The notes beneath the pieces are model-generated. The model saw only the letters and a list, made by a program, of their open reading frames with translations, was not told the DNA's origin and made no database searches. 38,108 nt of DNA from positions 1 through 38,108 of the forward strand of contig JYPD01000027.1 of NCBI GenBank assembly GCA_001567305.1. Reading direction: 5' to 3'. The DNA is from a candidate division WS6 bacterium OLB21. GTDB taxonomy: Bacteria > Patescibacteriota > Dojkabacteria > B142 > OLB20. The translations under genes and the position numbers were made by a program. Below are positions 8,861 through 16,363 of the stretch, piece by piece; position 1 is the stretch's first letter, and the number at the start of each line of letters is the position of its first letter.

Positions 8861-9727
8861 CTAGAAGATATTTGTAGGACGATTAAATAATCCTTTTTGT
8901 TCAACTGCTTCAATTGCGCGGTCAACTTCATCTTTATCTGGCAATCCCTCAGGAGCAGAGTACAATATAACCCTATCACCATGTTTTCCTTCTTCAAGTG
9001 TTGCTACTAAGAAAAGCCTAGCCACTCCATTGTCTGAAAATTCATAAGTAGCTACAGCATCTGGTCTGAAACTACAGAAATCCATACTTGTTAGCATAGG
9101 GTAACCATTTGTTCCTAAACCTAACGAATCTGCAAAAAAAACACCTTTTACTTCATGTTGCGATCTATGTTCTATCGGTTCTGGAAAACTTACAGTATAA
9201 CCAGATATAACTGGCCAGGAAACTGTTAGATTATTATCTTGTCGAAATGCACCTACTAGTCCGTATATTTCGCTATGCCCCGCAAAGGCATCGATATCAT
9301 TACTGCCATTAAATAATCTATGACTCACAGGATCAAATAACGCTAAATTTACTCTAGGTTCACAATTAAATATTTGCGAAAACTCAACTCTCTCAACATT
9401 ATTAAGAGCATGCATGCGATAGCGATGCTGATTATAAAAACTCACAGCCTTAAGGTATTTGGGTGCAATATCCTCAGCTATACACCTATATGTCCCAAAA
9501 GGATCGACCAAGACTTCATCAGCGTATCTACTTATGAGGGGCCAATAATTATCTTGGTTGCCCATAATGGCCTCAAGTGTAAGTATCCTTCGAGATAAGA
9601 TTTGAATTCCTAAGTCTTGCCAATGCCTTCTAGTAGTATCTTTCCGCTTTTCAAGAAGATCTGCAAGCTTCTCAAGGTTTTGATCAAGCTCTGCTTGGTA
9701 ATGATGGATCGGACTTTGCTCAGGCAT
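8861..9727 (-). CDS. Unrecognised 288-residue protein
   Basis: I do not recognise this protein. It has no signal peptide or membrane segment and looks cytoplasmic. Residues ~10-60 are helical and charged (LEKLADLLEKRKDTTRRHW); residues ~110-270 are mixed and aromatic-rich (FFADSLGLGTNGYPMLTSMDF, ARLFLVATLEEGKHGDRVIL), resembling a globular alpha/beta domain. Its start overlaps the end of the M20 peptidase gene by 8 bases, so it is the last gene of the minus-strand operon starting at 13825. No catalytic motif is obvious. A link to peptide or amino-acid handling would rest only on its neighbours. Confidence 0.8.
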   Translation of the reverse strand: MPEQSPIHHYQAELDQNLEKLADLLEKRKDTTRRHWQDLGIQILSRRILTLEAIMGNQDNYWPLISRYADEVLVDPFGTYRCIAEDIAPKYLKAVSFYNQHRYRMHALNNVERVEFSQIFNCEPRVNLALFDPVSHRLFNGSNDIDAFAGHSEIYGLVGAFRQDNNLTVSWPVISGYTVSFPEPIEHRSQHEVKGVFFADSLGLGTNGYPMLTSMDFCSFRPDAVATYEFSDNGVARLFLVATLEEGKHGDRVILYSAPEGLPDKDEVDRAIEAVEQKGLFNRPTNIF

Positions 9728-10799
9728 TTTTCAGAACAAATTCAAAGATTAAATCAGCATATTCTTCTAAGCTATGCATATCTATCCATTCATTCTCCGA
9801 GTGATCTCCACCACAAACAGGCTTATGTAAAAGAACAGGAATATCATATTTACTGAAGAAGCGAGCATCAGAAGAGCCAGTGTCAATTACAAAACGAAAA
9901 TCAATTTTCTTAACAGTTAATAACTCAAGATAATTTTCAACGAATGTATTTTTTAAATCTAGTTCATAAGGCTCACCATAGACAAGAGCCTTTGATTCTA
10001 TACCGTCGGAACACACGCTATCTATAAGTGACTGCAATTCTTTGTAATCAGCGTGCTTTAAGAAGCGAAAGTCTAATTTCATGCTAGCTGAATCTGGTAC
10101 GGAATTGGCTGCTGTACCACCGTTAATCTGCCCTAAATTACAACTTATTGGTTCTTGTTCACGATTAAAGATTTCGTCTTGTTTTAGACACGAGTAAAAA
10201 TCTAGCAATTTGTCTATGGCATTCACTCCCTCCCATGGCCTTGAGCCATGTGCAGAAATGCCTGTCGCTTGAATATCAACATGGAGAACTCCTTTTGCAG
10301 CTTTGGTAACTGCATGGTTGTTTGATCCATCTGGAAGAATGCAGAAATTGCATCGTAAGCTTTGATCATCAAGAAGGTATCTTACGCCATCACTACTACC
10401 AATCTCTTCGTCAGAGGTTAACCAAAGAGCTATATCATGCTTACCTGCGTCAAGCTTGAGTAGGGTATAGATAAAGGCCGCTGTTGCATACTTCATATCT
10501 GAAGCACCTCTAGCTTGAAGTTTGTTGTCAATAATATCTGCCTTAAACATGCTATCAGGCCCTGGAACGACATCTATATGTGACTGCAAGACAATTTTTG
10601 GAGACTTCAAAGATTTTGAGTAAACCACTAAGGATTCTTGTCCGTTACTCAGATATCTTTGAAATTTATATTTATCTGCAAGCAGATTCTCGACATAATC
10701 ATACAAGGAGCTGACTTCAAGAGCCTTGCTTGGATAGCCCTCGTAAGTTCGAAAGGAAACTAGTTTCTTTAGAATTTCTATCGCACTATTTTGTTGCAT
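9720..10799 (-). CDS. M20-family metallopeptidase/deacylase (copy with intact metal site)
   Basis: ArgE/DapE/CPG2-type zinc hydrolase of about 359 residues, acting on peptides or N-acyl amino acids in the cytoplasm. All metal ligands can be seen: SHIDVVPG, GASDMK, the catalytic pair in TSDEEIGSSDG, LPDG and the final His in GGDHSENEW. The lid/dimerisation domain has SAHGSRPW. I place the start at ATG 10799 (MQQNSAIEILKKL), which matches the N-terminus of the upstream paralogue and overlaps it by 14 bases; a longer start at 10835 would overlap by 50. It is the second of two tandem M20 genes that are clearly related to each other. Substrate cannot be told from sequence. Confidence 0.9.
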   Translation of the reverse strand: MQQNSAIEILKKLVSFRTYEGYPSKALEVSSLYDYVENLLADKYKFQRYLSNGQESLVVYSKSLKSPKIVLQSHIDVVPGPDSMFKADIIDNKLQARGASDMKYATAAFIYTLLKLDAGKHDIALWLTSDEEIGSSDGVRYLLDDQSLRCNFCILPDGSNNHAVTKAAKGVLHVDIQATGISAHGSRPWEGVNAIDKLLDFYSCLKQDEIFNREQEPISCNLGQINGGTAANSVPDSASMKLDFRFLKHADYKELQSLIDSVCSDGIESKALVYGEPYELDLKNTFVENYLELLTVKKIDFRFVIDTGSSDARFFSKYDIPVLLHKPVCGGDHSENEWIDMHSLEEYADLIFEFVLKNA

Positions 10800-11868
10800 C
10801 GAGAAGGAAGGTTTTAATAATTTCATAATAATCATCTAGACTGGAAATACTTACCCATTCCTCATCGCTACCAATGCCTCCACCCACGGGACCAAATTCA
10901 ACCCCAGGCATACCGAGCTTTACAAAATGCCTGACATCTGAAGACCCTTGAGCTGCGTACAATTTACATTTCTTATTGGTTATCGATTTTGTAATCCTTT
11001 GCAGAGATTTTATGTGCATATTCTCTGGATCAACATCCATGGCAGGCTCATTAGTTAGTATGTTCAACTTTGCTCCTTTGGGTAAGAGCTTTTTGATCAC
11101 TTTTAAAATCCGGTCGTGATCACCAGGGACGAATCTAATGTCCATGCCAAGACAGGCTTGGTCCGGAACTTTATTGAAAGCTTTATTCACAGTATTTAGT
11201 TTAGAAAAATTGATTGTTGTGATCCAATCTTTCTTTACTGGATTTTTTATCTTACCTGATAACTTAGTTATAAAATCAGACGCTTGAAAGAGGGCATTAT
11301 TTCCTTTCCATGGGTATGCTCCATGTGCAGATTTGCCTTTAAATTCAACCTCAAGCCACATTATTCCTTTTGCCTGATTGACGATATCCAGATTTGTAGG
11401 TTCTGATGAAATAACAAATTCAGCCGTTAAACCATTCTTTAACTGATAAGCAGTTCCATCAAAGCCACCTATTTCTTCATCTGTTGTAACCTGCAAAGCA
11501 AGAGGGTAGTCAAGATTTTTTGCATACTCCTTAAATACAAGGACACAACAAGCGGCATTTGCCTTCATGTCCATAGCACCAGCTCCGTAAAGTTTATCTC
11601 CGATAATTTTCGGACTGTATTGATTATCCTTTGCCGGAATAATATCCAAATGGATATTAAGAACAAATTTAAAGTTTCTAAAACCCTTTGCCTGATTATG
11701 AATAAGTGAACTTATTTGTCCATTGGCAAAAAAATCTTCAATTGTATATTCGGCTAAAGATGACTTTACAAGGTCTAGAGCCTGTTTAAGGTGGACTTTA
11801 GAATTAGGAATCGTCGGAATCCTAATCAGTTCTTTAGCTAGTTTTAAAATGTCATGCTGCTTTTGCAT
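10786..11868 (-). CDS. M20-family metallopeptidase paralogue with the last metal-binding His replaced by Gly
   Basis: 360 residues, homologous along its whole length to the adjacent M20 gene. It keeps NIHLDIIPA, GAMDMKANAA, TTDEEIGGFDG, SEPTN and SAHGAYPW. In the last motif the neighbour reads GGDHSENEW, while this protein reads GGIGSDEEW, so the His expected to bind the second metal is Gly. The reading is clear on the minus strand and not at a homopolymer. It may bind one metal, have changed chemistry, be a non-catalytic partner forming a heterodimer with the neighbour, or use another ligand. It starts at ATG 11868, 69 bases after the previous operon gene. Confidence 0.88.
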   Translation of the reverse strand: MQKQHDILKLAKELIRIPTIPNSKVHLKQALDLVKSSLAEYTIEDFFANGQISSLIHNQAKGFRNFKFVLNIHLDIIPAKDNQYSPKIIGDKLYGAGAMDMKANAACCVLVFKEYAKNLDYPLALQVTTDEEIGGFDGTAYQLKNGLTAEFVISSEPTNLDIVNQAKGIMWLEVEFKGKSAHGAYPWKGNNALFQASDFITKLSGKIKNPVKKDWITTINFSKLNTVNKAFNKVPDQACLGMDIRFVPGDHDRILKVIKKLLPKGAKLNILTNEPAMDVDPENMHIKSLQRITKSITNKKCKLYAAQGSSDVRHFVKLGMPGVEFGPVGGGIGSDEEWVSISSLDDYYEIIKTFLLDATK

Positions 11869-11937
11869 TTCGTGAAGATCTTACAATTTTTGTGTAAACT
11901 GCGTCTTTTCTGTCCATGGATTGTATTCTTCTTTGCC

Positions 11938-13269
11938 TCAGAATTCGTCATTTTTTAAATGATTAGCAAATCCTGATGCGAATTCGTATTCTCCAGTATA
12001 TGGATTATACAAGAAAAACAGCCTGTCTATACGACCATATTCTATTGGTGAAAGTATAGGTGATTCATTTTCATCTAATTCACCTCTCAATACTGGTCCA
12101 CTATCTAGAATCCTTAAGGCAGGTACTTCATTCTGCAACACATATATTCCGCGTTCATGCAAACTGGTCAATAACTCTCGTAATACTTTTGGACTTGTTA
12201 TAGAACCTCTAATATGACCATACGCTCCATATGAAAGTACCATCGGCTTCAGACGCAGATTAAGACTATTCGGGTCATCAACATTTTGGCCCTTGCTTGC
12301 TAGGTAATTTCTTAACTTATCCGTAAAAATAGATGCCAAATCTTCTTGTTCTAGGCCTTCTATTACCTGTGCAATGCTATCGGCTATACTGATAGATTCT
12401 GTTTTTGTAACCAAATCTAAAAGATCATCAATTTGTCTAATAATAGCTAATCTTTCTGACTCATCCGTCACATCAGTACGATCCAAGAAATAATTCATGG
12501 CGTCCTTAAAAGAAGTACCTATATCTCTACGCGTAATTGCTTTGAAAACGCTTAGCAGATTTGCAGCATTAGGAAACTTTCCCTGCAATTCATCTAATGA
12601 ATAGCCCGCCTTTTCTAATGCAGGATTTGGTTTTCCGCTTTTAACTGCACCTAACAGGTTTTTTACTCTTTCAATTTTTCTATCAAGTAAGTTGGTTTCT
12701 GCAAATGCAAGAAGTTCTTCAGAGAACATATCGTCTAAGCCTCTGACAATAACAGCCATTCCTAGCTCTTCCATGTATTCCTTTGTATCATTAAGCGGTA
12801 GAGCTTCGCTTCCGGGAAGATCAACATTTGGTGTTAAGGATCTTTCTCTCAACAAACGGAGCAAATCCTCTTGTTGATAAATATCTGGAAGATCAAGTTC
12901 GGCATTCGGATTAATGAGCTTACTTACCGGAAGAGAGGAGCGCACATAAAAAATTGTATCATCAGCTTCCGCAAGCTTTCTTTTAGCTTCCTCTATTGCA
13001 CTTGTATCACCATCAAATCGAGCAAGATCTAAGGCAATTTTGCATTCCCTTATTTTTTTTAGATGCGCTTCTAAATCAGAAGGGCTCATTACCTGATCAA
13101 ATCCTATTCTTTCTCGCGTAAGCTCTTCAGAGGCAAGTTCACCTGGTTGCAACATCATTTCTTCTGCTCGAATTGCATTGTATTTCTTTTCTGTAAGGGT
13201 AGCTACGGCAATCTTTTTACCGGTGTACTCTCTAATACTTTCCAGACTGCCATCAAACGCAGCCATCAT
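11938..13269 (-). CDS. Unrecognised ~443-residue helical protein
   Basis: No family recognised and no signal peptide or membrane segment. Mostly charged alpha-helical sequence: an N-terminal stretch (LTEKKYNAIRAEEMMLQPGEL), a coiled-coil-like middle (SDLEAHLKKIRECKIALDLARF), a Leu-rich helical core, and a mixed C-terminus ending in SGFANHLKNDEF. The frame is open from ATG 13290, but ATG 13269 (MMAAFDGSLESIREY) lies one base after the stop of the upstream gene and is the likelier start; ATG 13266 is the alternative. Co-transcribed with the 218-codon frame upstream; the two may form one complex. There is no sign that they are one gene split by frameshift, since both ends read as natural termini. 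Confidence 0.75.
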   Translation of the reverse strand: MMAAFDGSLESIREYTGKKIAVATLTEKKYNAIRAEEMMLQPGELASEELTRERIGFDQVMSPSDLEAHLKKIRECKIALDLARFDGDTSAIEEAKRKLAEADDTIFYVRSSLPVSKLINPNAELDLPDIYQQEDLLRLLRERSLTPNVDLPGSEALPLNDTKEYMEELGMAVIVRGLDDMFSEELLAFAETNLLDRKIERVKNLLGAVKSGKPNPALEKAGYSLDELQGKFPNAANLLSVFKAITRRDIGTSFKDAMNYFLDRTDVTDESERLAIIRQIDDLLDLVTKTESISIADSIAQVIEGLEQEDLASIFTDKLRNYLASKGQNVDDPNSLNLRLKPMVLSYGAYGHIRGSITSPKVLRELLTSLHERGIYVLQNEVPALRILDSGPVLRGELDENESPILSPIEYGRIDRLFFLYNPYTGEYEFASGFANHLKNDEF

Positions 13270-13270
13270 C

Positions 13271-13825
13271 TCAGAATTCCCCGTTTTCATCCATAAAAAT
13301 CATGCGCATGAAATTGTACCTAGCAAGAGAGTTTTCAAACTCAAACACTCTTTCCATCAGCACTTGGTCAAGAACATCTTCTGGTAGCTGATCAGCAATA
13401 TCTAAGAATGCTTCAGGTAAAGCAGCCATATCAATCTGCAATCCCCAGTTGACAAAATTACCCTCTGGATCATTGCCTGCTGCATATGCCATATCTTGTC
13501 CACTAACTTCTCGCTCTCTTTGAACCAAACGGTTGTAAGCCCGGGCATAACGGTTAATAGACCTTGTTATCGAAGACAGCACGCTTTCTGGGTACTCGAC
13601 TACACCTTTACCTGACTCTCTGTCCTCTTGCTCATGTTTGAAAGAATCTGGAACAAGATCCCCATTTTTTAGCATTTTATATGCTGGTATTCTGTCATTA
13701 GTAACAATTGGATTTAATACAACCGCTTGAACTCTATTCGCCTCAAGGAATGCTCGAGCATGTTCAATTGTGAATTCTGCGGGCTGAAGAGGTTCATTAC
13801 CTGCTAATAGTCTTTCGTCTAACAT
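13271..13825 (-). CDS. Unrecognised ~184-residue protein, first gene of the minus-strand operon
   Basis: No family recognised. Soluble and acidic (EFTIEHARAFLEANRVQAVV, then SSITRSINRYARAYNRLVQ, then a C-terminal helix VFEFENSLARYNFMRMIFM). The frame is open up to 13927, but that extension would be translated straight through an intrinsic terminator hairpin, so I choose ATG 13825 (MLDERLLAG), just after the T tract. The attenuator-like leader upstream suggests its expression, and that of the four genes behind it, is conditional. Stop TGA at 13271-13273 lies one base from the next ATG. Confidence 0.72.
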   Translation of the reverse strand: MLDERLLAGNEPLQPAEFTIEHARAFLEANRVQAVVLNPIVTNDRIPAYKMLKNGDLVPDSFKHEQEDRESGKGVVEYPESVLSSITRSINRYARAYNRLVQREREVSGQDMAYAAGNDPEGNFVNWGLQIDMAALPEAFLDIADQLPEDVLDQVLMERVFEFENSLARYNFMRMIFMDENGEF

Positions 13826-13841
13826 TGATTCTTCATAAAAA

Positions 13842-13867
13842 ATAAAAAACCTCCCTTGCGGGAGGTT
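13842..13867 (-). terminator. Intrinsic terminator in the operon leader
   Basis: On the minus strand AACCTCCC (13867-13860), loop GCAA, GGGAGGTT (13855-13848), then a T-rich tract with six consecutive T. Eight perfect base pairs and a tetraloop make a strong Rho-independent terminator, placed between the promoter at 13988-14016 and the first gene at 13825. It therefore controls read-through rather than ending a gene. Confidence 0.8.
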
Positions 13868-13892
13868 GATTTGTAAAACATATTTCTTTGAA

Positions 13893-13918
13893 CTAATTAA
13901 CCTCCCATGCAGAATTAG
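13893..13918 (-). promoter_or_regulatory. Candidate antiterminator segment of an attenuator
   Basis: On the minus strand CTAATT (13918-13913) and AATTAG (13898-13893) can form a stem whose loop presents GGGAGGTT (13906-13899). That octamer is identical to the 3' arm of the downstream terminator and perfectly complementary to its 5' arm AACCTCCC. Pairing of the first copy with the 5' arm would prevent terminator formation. The signal that decides between the two states is unknown. Confidence 0.55.
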
Positions 13919-13937
13919 CCCATACAAAAATGAGCAT
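13893..13937 (-). CDS. Possible leader peptide (14 residues, two Trp)
   Basis: Reads MLIFVWANSAWEVN followed by TAG, inside the leader between the promoter and the terminator. Its last codons overlap the GGGAGGTT segment, so ribosome position could govern which hairpin forms, as in amino-acid attenuators. It has no Shine-Dalgarno sequence, and a 14-codon frame can arise by chance. Confidence 0.2.
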   Translation of the reverse strand: MLIFVWANSAWEVN

Positions 13938-13987
13938 AAAAATATAAAAGAGGTTTTGGTTCACAGAAAATTTTTAGACATGCGGTT

Positions 13988-14016
13988 TTTATAACACAGA
14001 TATATTTATATGGCAA
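13988..14016 (-). promoter_or_regulatory. Promoter for the 13.8-8.9 kb minus-strand operon
   Basis: On the minus strand TTGCCA (14016-14011), 17-base spacer, TATAAA (13993-13988). This predicts a transcript starting near 13981 with a leader of about 155 bases before the ATG at 13825. The stretch 13826-14177 has no convincing gene; it holds this promoter, the leader and the tRNA promoter. Confidence 0.6.
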
Positions 14017-14087
14017 GAAAAAAAGTAAAAAATCCAAAGTGGAGTAGGGTAGAACATGCCAATACTAACCGAAACATAACCGAATAA
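14010..14087 (+). CDS. Possible 25-residue basic peptide
   Basis: ATG-started frame reading MARKKVKNPKWSRVEHANTN and five further residues to a TAA. Strongly basic N-terminus and plausible composition, but it overlaps the opposite-strand promoter and has no clear promoter or ribosome-binding site of its own. It may be chance. Confidence 0.15.
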   Translation: MARKKVKNPKWSRVEHANTNRNITE

Positions 14088-14150
14088 AATCCTCCCCGTA
14101 CGACGACCTATAATTATCAATATCCTTGATGTATTTTTTATCGTGATTTT

Positions 14151-14159
14151 TGTTATAAT
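14151..14159 (+). promoter_or_regulatory. Extended -10 promoter for tRNA-Ser
   Basis: TGTTATAAT, extended -10 form, ending 18 bases before the tRNA 5' end. No good -35 at the usual distance; extended -10 promoters often lack one. Confidence 0.5.
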
Positions 14160-14177
14160 TCATAACCTACTTAAAAA

Positions 14178-14267
<90 letters not shown>

Positions 14268-14319
14268 TAACTATTTTGCAGAAGCTACTTTCTGTTCTCT
14301 GATTTTTAGATTTATATTT

Positions 14320-14983
14320 ATGAATAAGGCTACTAAAGGCATAGTAACCAGAGTTAGAAATACATTTTCACCTGAGTCACTAATATTTCTTTCGATAATC
14401 TTCGTTCTCGCACTTTTACATTATTTTTATCATGACATTTTTGTTCTTGGTCATAGCAACAGCATTTTCTACCTCGACGAAGAGTTTTCTCTAGGTACGC
14501 TTTTTTTCATGCATATTTGCATCATTCGGCGCCTTACTCGCCTTAAAACACTTTAGACACACTAAAGCAATAAGTAGCCTAGTCTGGTCAATTTTATTAT
14601 TTGGGTTGTGCCTAGATGAATATCTTTCTATTCACGAGTATCTCAACGAGCTTATAAAACGAATCAGCAATCAAGAGTCCCTGTTTGTAAACATGGCGCA
14701 TTATTCTTGGGTAATCAGTTTTGGAATAGGACTTGCTGGAATTTTGTTTATATTCTTTATACAGCAACTTCGCTCAACAAAATCCAGAGCACACAAAAAT
14801 CTGCTTATTGCAGCTGTAATTTGTTACAGTTTGGTTTTACCTCTAGAGGTTTTTGGTGGTCAAAGGTTTGGTAGAGAATCATACATTTATTTCATTCTAG
14901 TTGAAGAAGTTCTAGAAATGCTTGGTACCGTATTTCTGGTTGAGTTATTCATTCGTAAAAATGCAGAAGAAAGCATCGCTTAA
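14320..14983 (+). CDS. Multi-pass membrane protein with DE(x6)HE motif, one T-run frameshift
   Basis: Two partial frames join into one ~220-residue protein if one T is removed from the seven-T run at 14501-14507. The join reads GTLFSCIFASFGALLALKHF and restores a transmembrane helix. About six hydrophobic segments: near LIFLSIIFVLALLHYFY, the join, SSLVWSILLFGLC, WVISFGIGLAGILFIFFI, LLIAAVICYSLVL and VLEMLGTVFLVELF. An acidic/His motif LDEYLSIHEYL follows the third helix and another acidic stretch (LVEEVLEM) precedes the last; paired polar residues near the membrane suggest metal binding or catalysis, but I cannot name the family. Follows tRNA-Ser and overlaps the MazG-like gene by 23 bases. 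Confidence 0.7.
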
Positions 14984-15281
14984 CGATATTGTTGCTATTA
15001 TTCATAACTTCAATGAAAAGAGAGGTTGGGAATCAAACGATCCAAACCAACTAATTAGTTCTATCCTAATTGAACTTGCAGAGCTTGCAGAACATTTCCA
15101 ATGGAAGGACCATTATCCAGAATTATCAAAAGAAGAAAGGGTAAGCCTTGGATACGAATTTGTTGATGTAATCTTTTACCTATTTCGCTTGGCAGACAAA
15201 GCAGGTGTTGATATTGAAGCAAGTTTCTTTTCCAAATTGCCTCTACTTGAAAAAAAAGTTCCCCATTGGTCAGACAGATGA
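14961..15281 (+). CDS. MazG-like nucleotide pyrophosphohydrolase
   Basis: About 106 residues. All-alpha NTP pyrophosphohydrolases cleave (d)NTPs to monophosphate and pyrophosphate with Mg ions held by an ExxE...ExxD set, visible here as LIELAELAEHFQW and YEFVDVIFYLFRLADKAGVD. Length and motifs fit the short RS21-C6/MazG-like group, which cleans up damaged or non-canonical nucleotides. I start at ATG 14961 (MQKKASLNDIVAIIHNF), where homology begins; an upstream frame from 14922 would be read inside the previous gene. Lies upstream of a two-component pair and an alarmone-synthetase-like gene, so nucleotide signalling is a possible common theme. Confidence 0.85.
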   Translation: MQKKASLNDIVAIIHNFNEKRGWESNDPNQLISSILIELAELAEHFQWKDHYPELSKEERVSLGYEFVDVIFYLFRLADKAGVDIEASFFSKLPLLEKKVPHWSDR

Positions 15282-15373
15282 TGAGCATTTCAAGATCAAG
15301 AAAGATTACCGCCAAACCGGAAAGAACCGTCTCTACAGGTAGATTCAATAGTTACTCTCACAATATCACTTGA
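15281..15373 (+). CDS. Possible 30-residue basic peptide
   Basis: Starts MSISRSRKITAKPERTVS at an ATG overlapping the MazG-like stop by one base (TGATG), a common coupling geometry here. Basic, Ser/Thr-rich, no recognisable motif. Its end overlaps the promoter of the histidine kinase. Real or chance cannot be decided without transcript or comparative data. Confidence 0.25.
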   Translation: MSISRSRKITAKPERTVSTGRFNSYSHNIT

Positions 15374-15398
15374 TAAAATCGGATATTAAAGGTAGAGT
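15370..15398 (+). promoter_or_regulatory. Candidate promoter for the histidine kinase
   Basis: TTGATA (15370-15375), 17-base spacer, TAGAGT (15393-15398), 32 bases upstream of the TTG start. Weak -10 but correct geometry. Confidence 0.35.
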
Positions 15399-15430
15399 AG
15401 TATTACTCCCCAGTTTAAAACGCACATATC

Positions 15431-16324
15431 TTGTCTGTTCCAGATCTGCAAAAGTTTACGGCAAAGATGATCAATTCGCTGCAATTACTAACCGCGATTC
15501 TAGATTCATTGCCTCAATGTGTTCGAATTAAAATGGATGGCAAAGAAATATATAAGAATAGTCATCCACATAAAGATAAAACTACATTTATTACAAGAAC
15601 TATTCCTGATTTTCCAGAACTAACCCTAGAGATTGAGGATTTTACAAAAATTGATTCCATAATTGACAAACGAATTTTTGACATTTTGAGTCATCAACTA
15701 AGAACGCCCCTAACTTCAATTAACTGGTACAGCGAGATACTAAATGAAAAAGAGCACAACTCACAGGAGGCTCAAGAAATACAAAAATCCGCCAGAAACA
15801 TGACACGAATCGTTGCAGATCTACTCTTATCTATAGACCTTGAATTAGGGACATATAGGGTAGAGAACACGAAGAATAATTTGAGAGATTCGATATTATT
15901 GGCAATCAGGAATCTAGACTACAAAGATAAGATCGTTAATATCAGGATGAGTTCAAAAAAATCCGAGAACTACTTTGTCAACTGCGATAAAAAACTTCTT
16001 GAAGCGAGTTTATACCACATAATGCAGAATTCAATCGATCATGCTTCAAAAAATGAGGTAGAGATTTGGCTTGAACTCAAGAAAGATAGTAACAACTGCG
16101 TATCACTCATGATTAAAGATAGTGGTACGCCTCTGGTATCAATGGACTTACAGACCCTATTGAGTAGATATTCTAGAGGAGAGGAGTCTAGGTTCGCTGT
16201 TCCGAATGGTAGCGGACTAGGGCTACATATCGTTTCCAGCTTTATGCGCCTTTCACAAGGCGAGCTTCAGATTTCTGCAAACAAAGAAACCGGCTGGAGC
16301 GTTTCACTTTCCTTTACATCTTGA
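15431..16324 (+). CDS. Soluble sensor histidine kinase
   Basis: 297 residues, no membrane segment, so it senses a cytoplasmic signal or a partner protein. A short N-terminal region begins like a PAS domain (AILDSLPQCVRIKMDGKEIYKN) but is truncated to ~75 residues. The HisKA motif is FDILSHQLRTPLTSINW with the phospho-accepting His near residue 88. The ATPase domain shows the N box (HIMQNSIDHA), G1 (IKDSGTP) and G2 (GSGLGLHIV). TTG 15431 is the longest start; ATG 15467 (MINSLQLL) is a reasonable alternative. Followed after 39 bases by a receiver-only response regulator, its likely partner, though that gene has its own promoter. Confidence 0.92.
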   Translation: MSVPDLQKFTAKMINSLQLLTAILDSLPQCVRIKMDGKEIYKNSHPHKDKTTFITRTIPDFPELTLEIEDFTKIDSIIDKRIFDILSHQLRTPLTSINWYSEILNEKEHNSQEAQEIQKSARNMTRIVADLLLSIDLELGTYRVENTKNNLRDSILLAIRNLDYKDKIVNIRMSSKKSENYFVNCDKKLLEASLYHIMQNSIDHASKNEVEIWLELKKDSNNCVSLMIKDSGTPLVSMDLQTLLSRYSRGEESRFAVPNGSGLGLHIVSSFMRLSQGELQISANKETGWSVSLSFTS

Positions 16325-16326
16325 AC

Positions 16327-16355
16327 TTGTCAGAATATATCTAAGCGTGTAGTAT
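16327..16355 (+). promoter_or_regulatory. Promoter for the response regulator
   Basis: TTGTCA (16327-16332), 17-base spacer, TAGTAT (16350-16355). The ATG at 16364 is only 8 bases downstream of the -10, so the message would have almost no leader. Confidence 0.45.
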
Positions 16356-16363
16356 GAAGTTAT

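Noticed and set aside
11938-13825. The two unknown genes as one gene split by frameshift
   Set aside because: The junction has a stop one base before a good ATG, with no homopolymer needing repair, and neither side matches a known longer family.
13848-13867. The same hairpin as a plus-strand terminator
   Set aside because: On the plus strand it is followed by GATTTGTAAAA rather than a T run; the T tract is on the minus-strand side.
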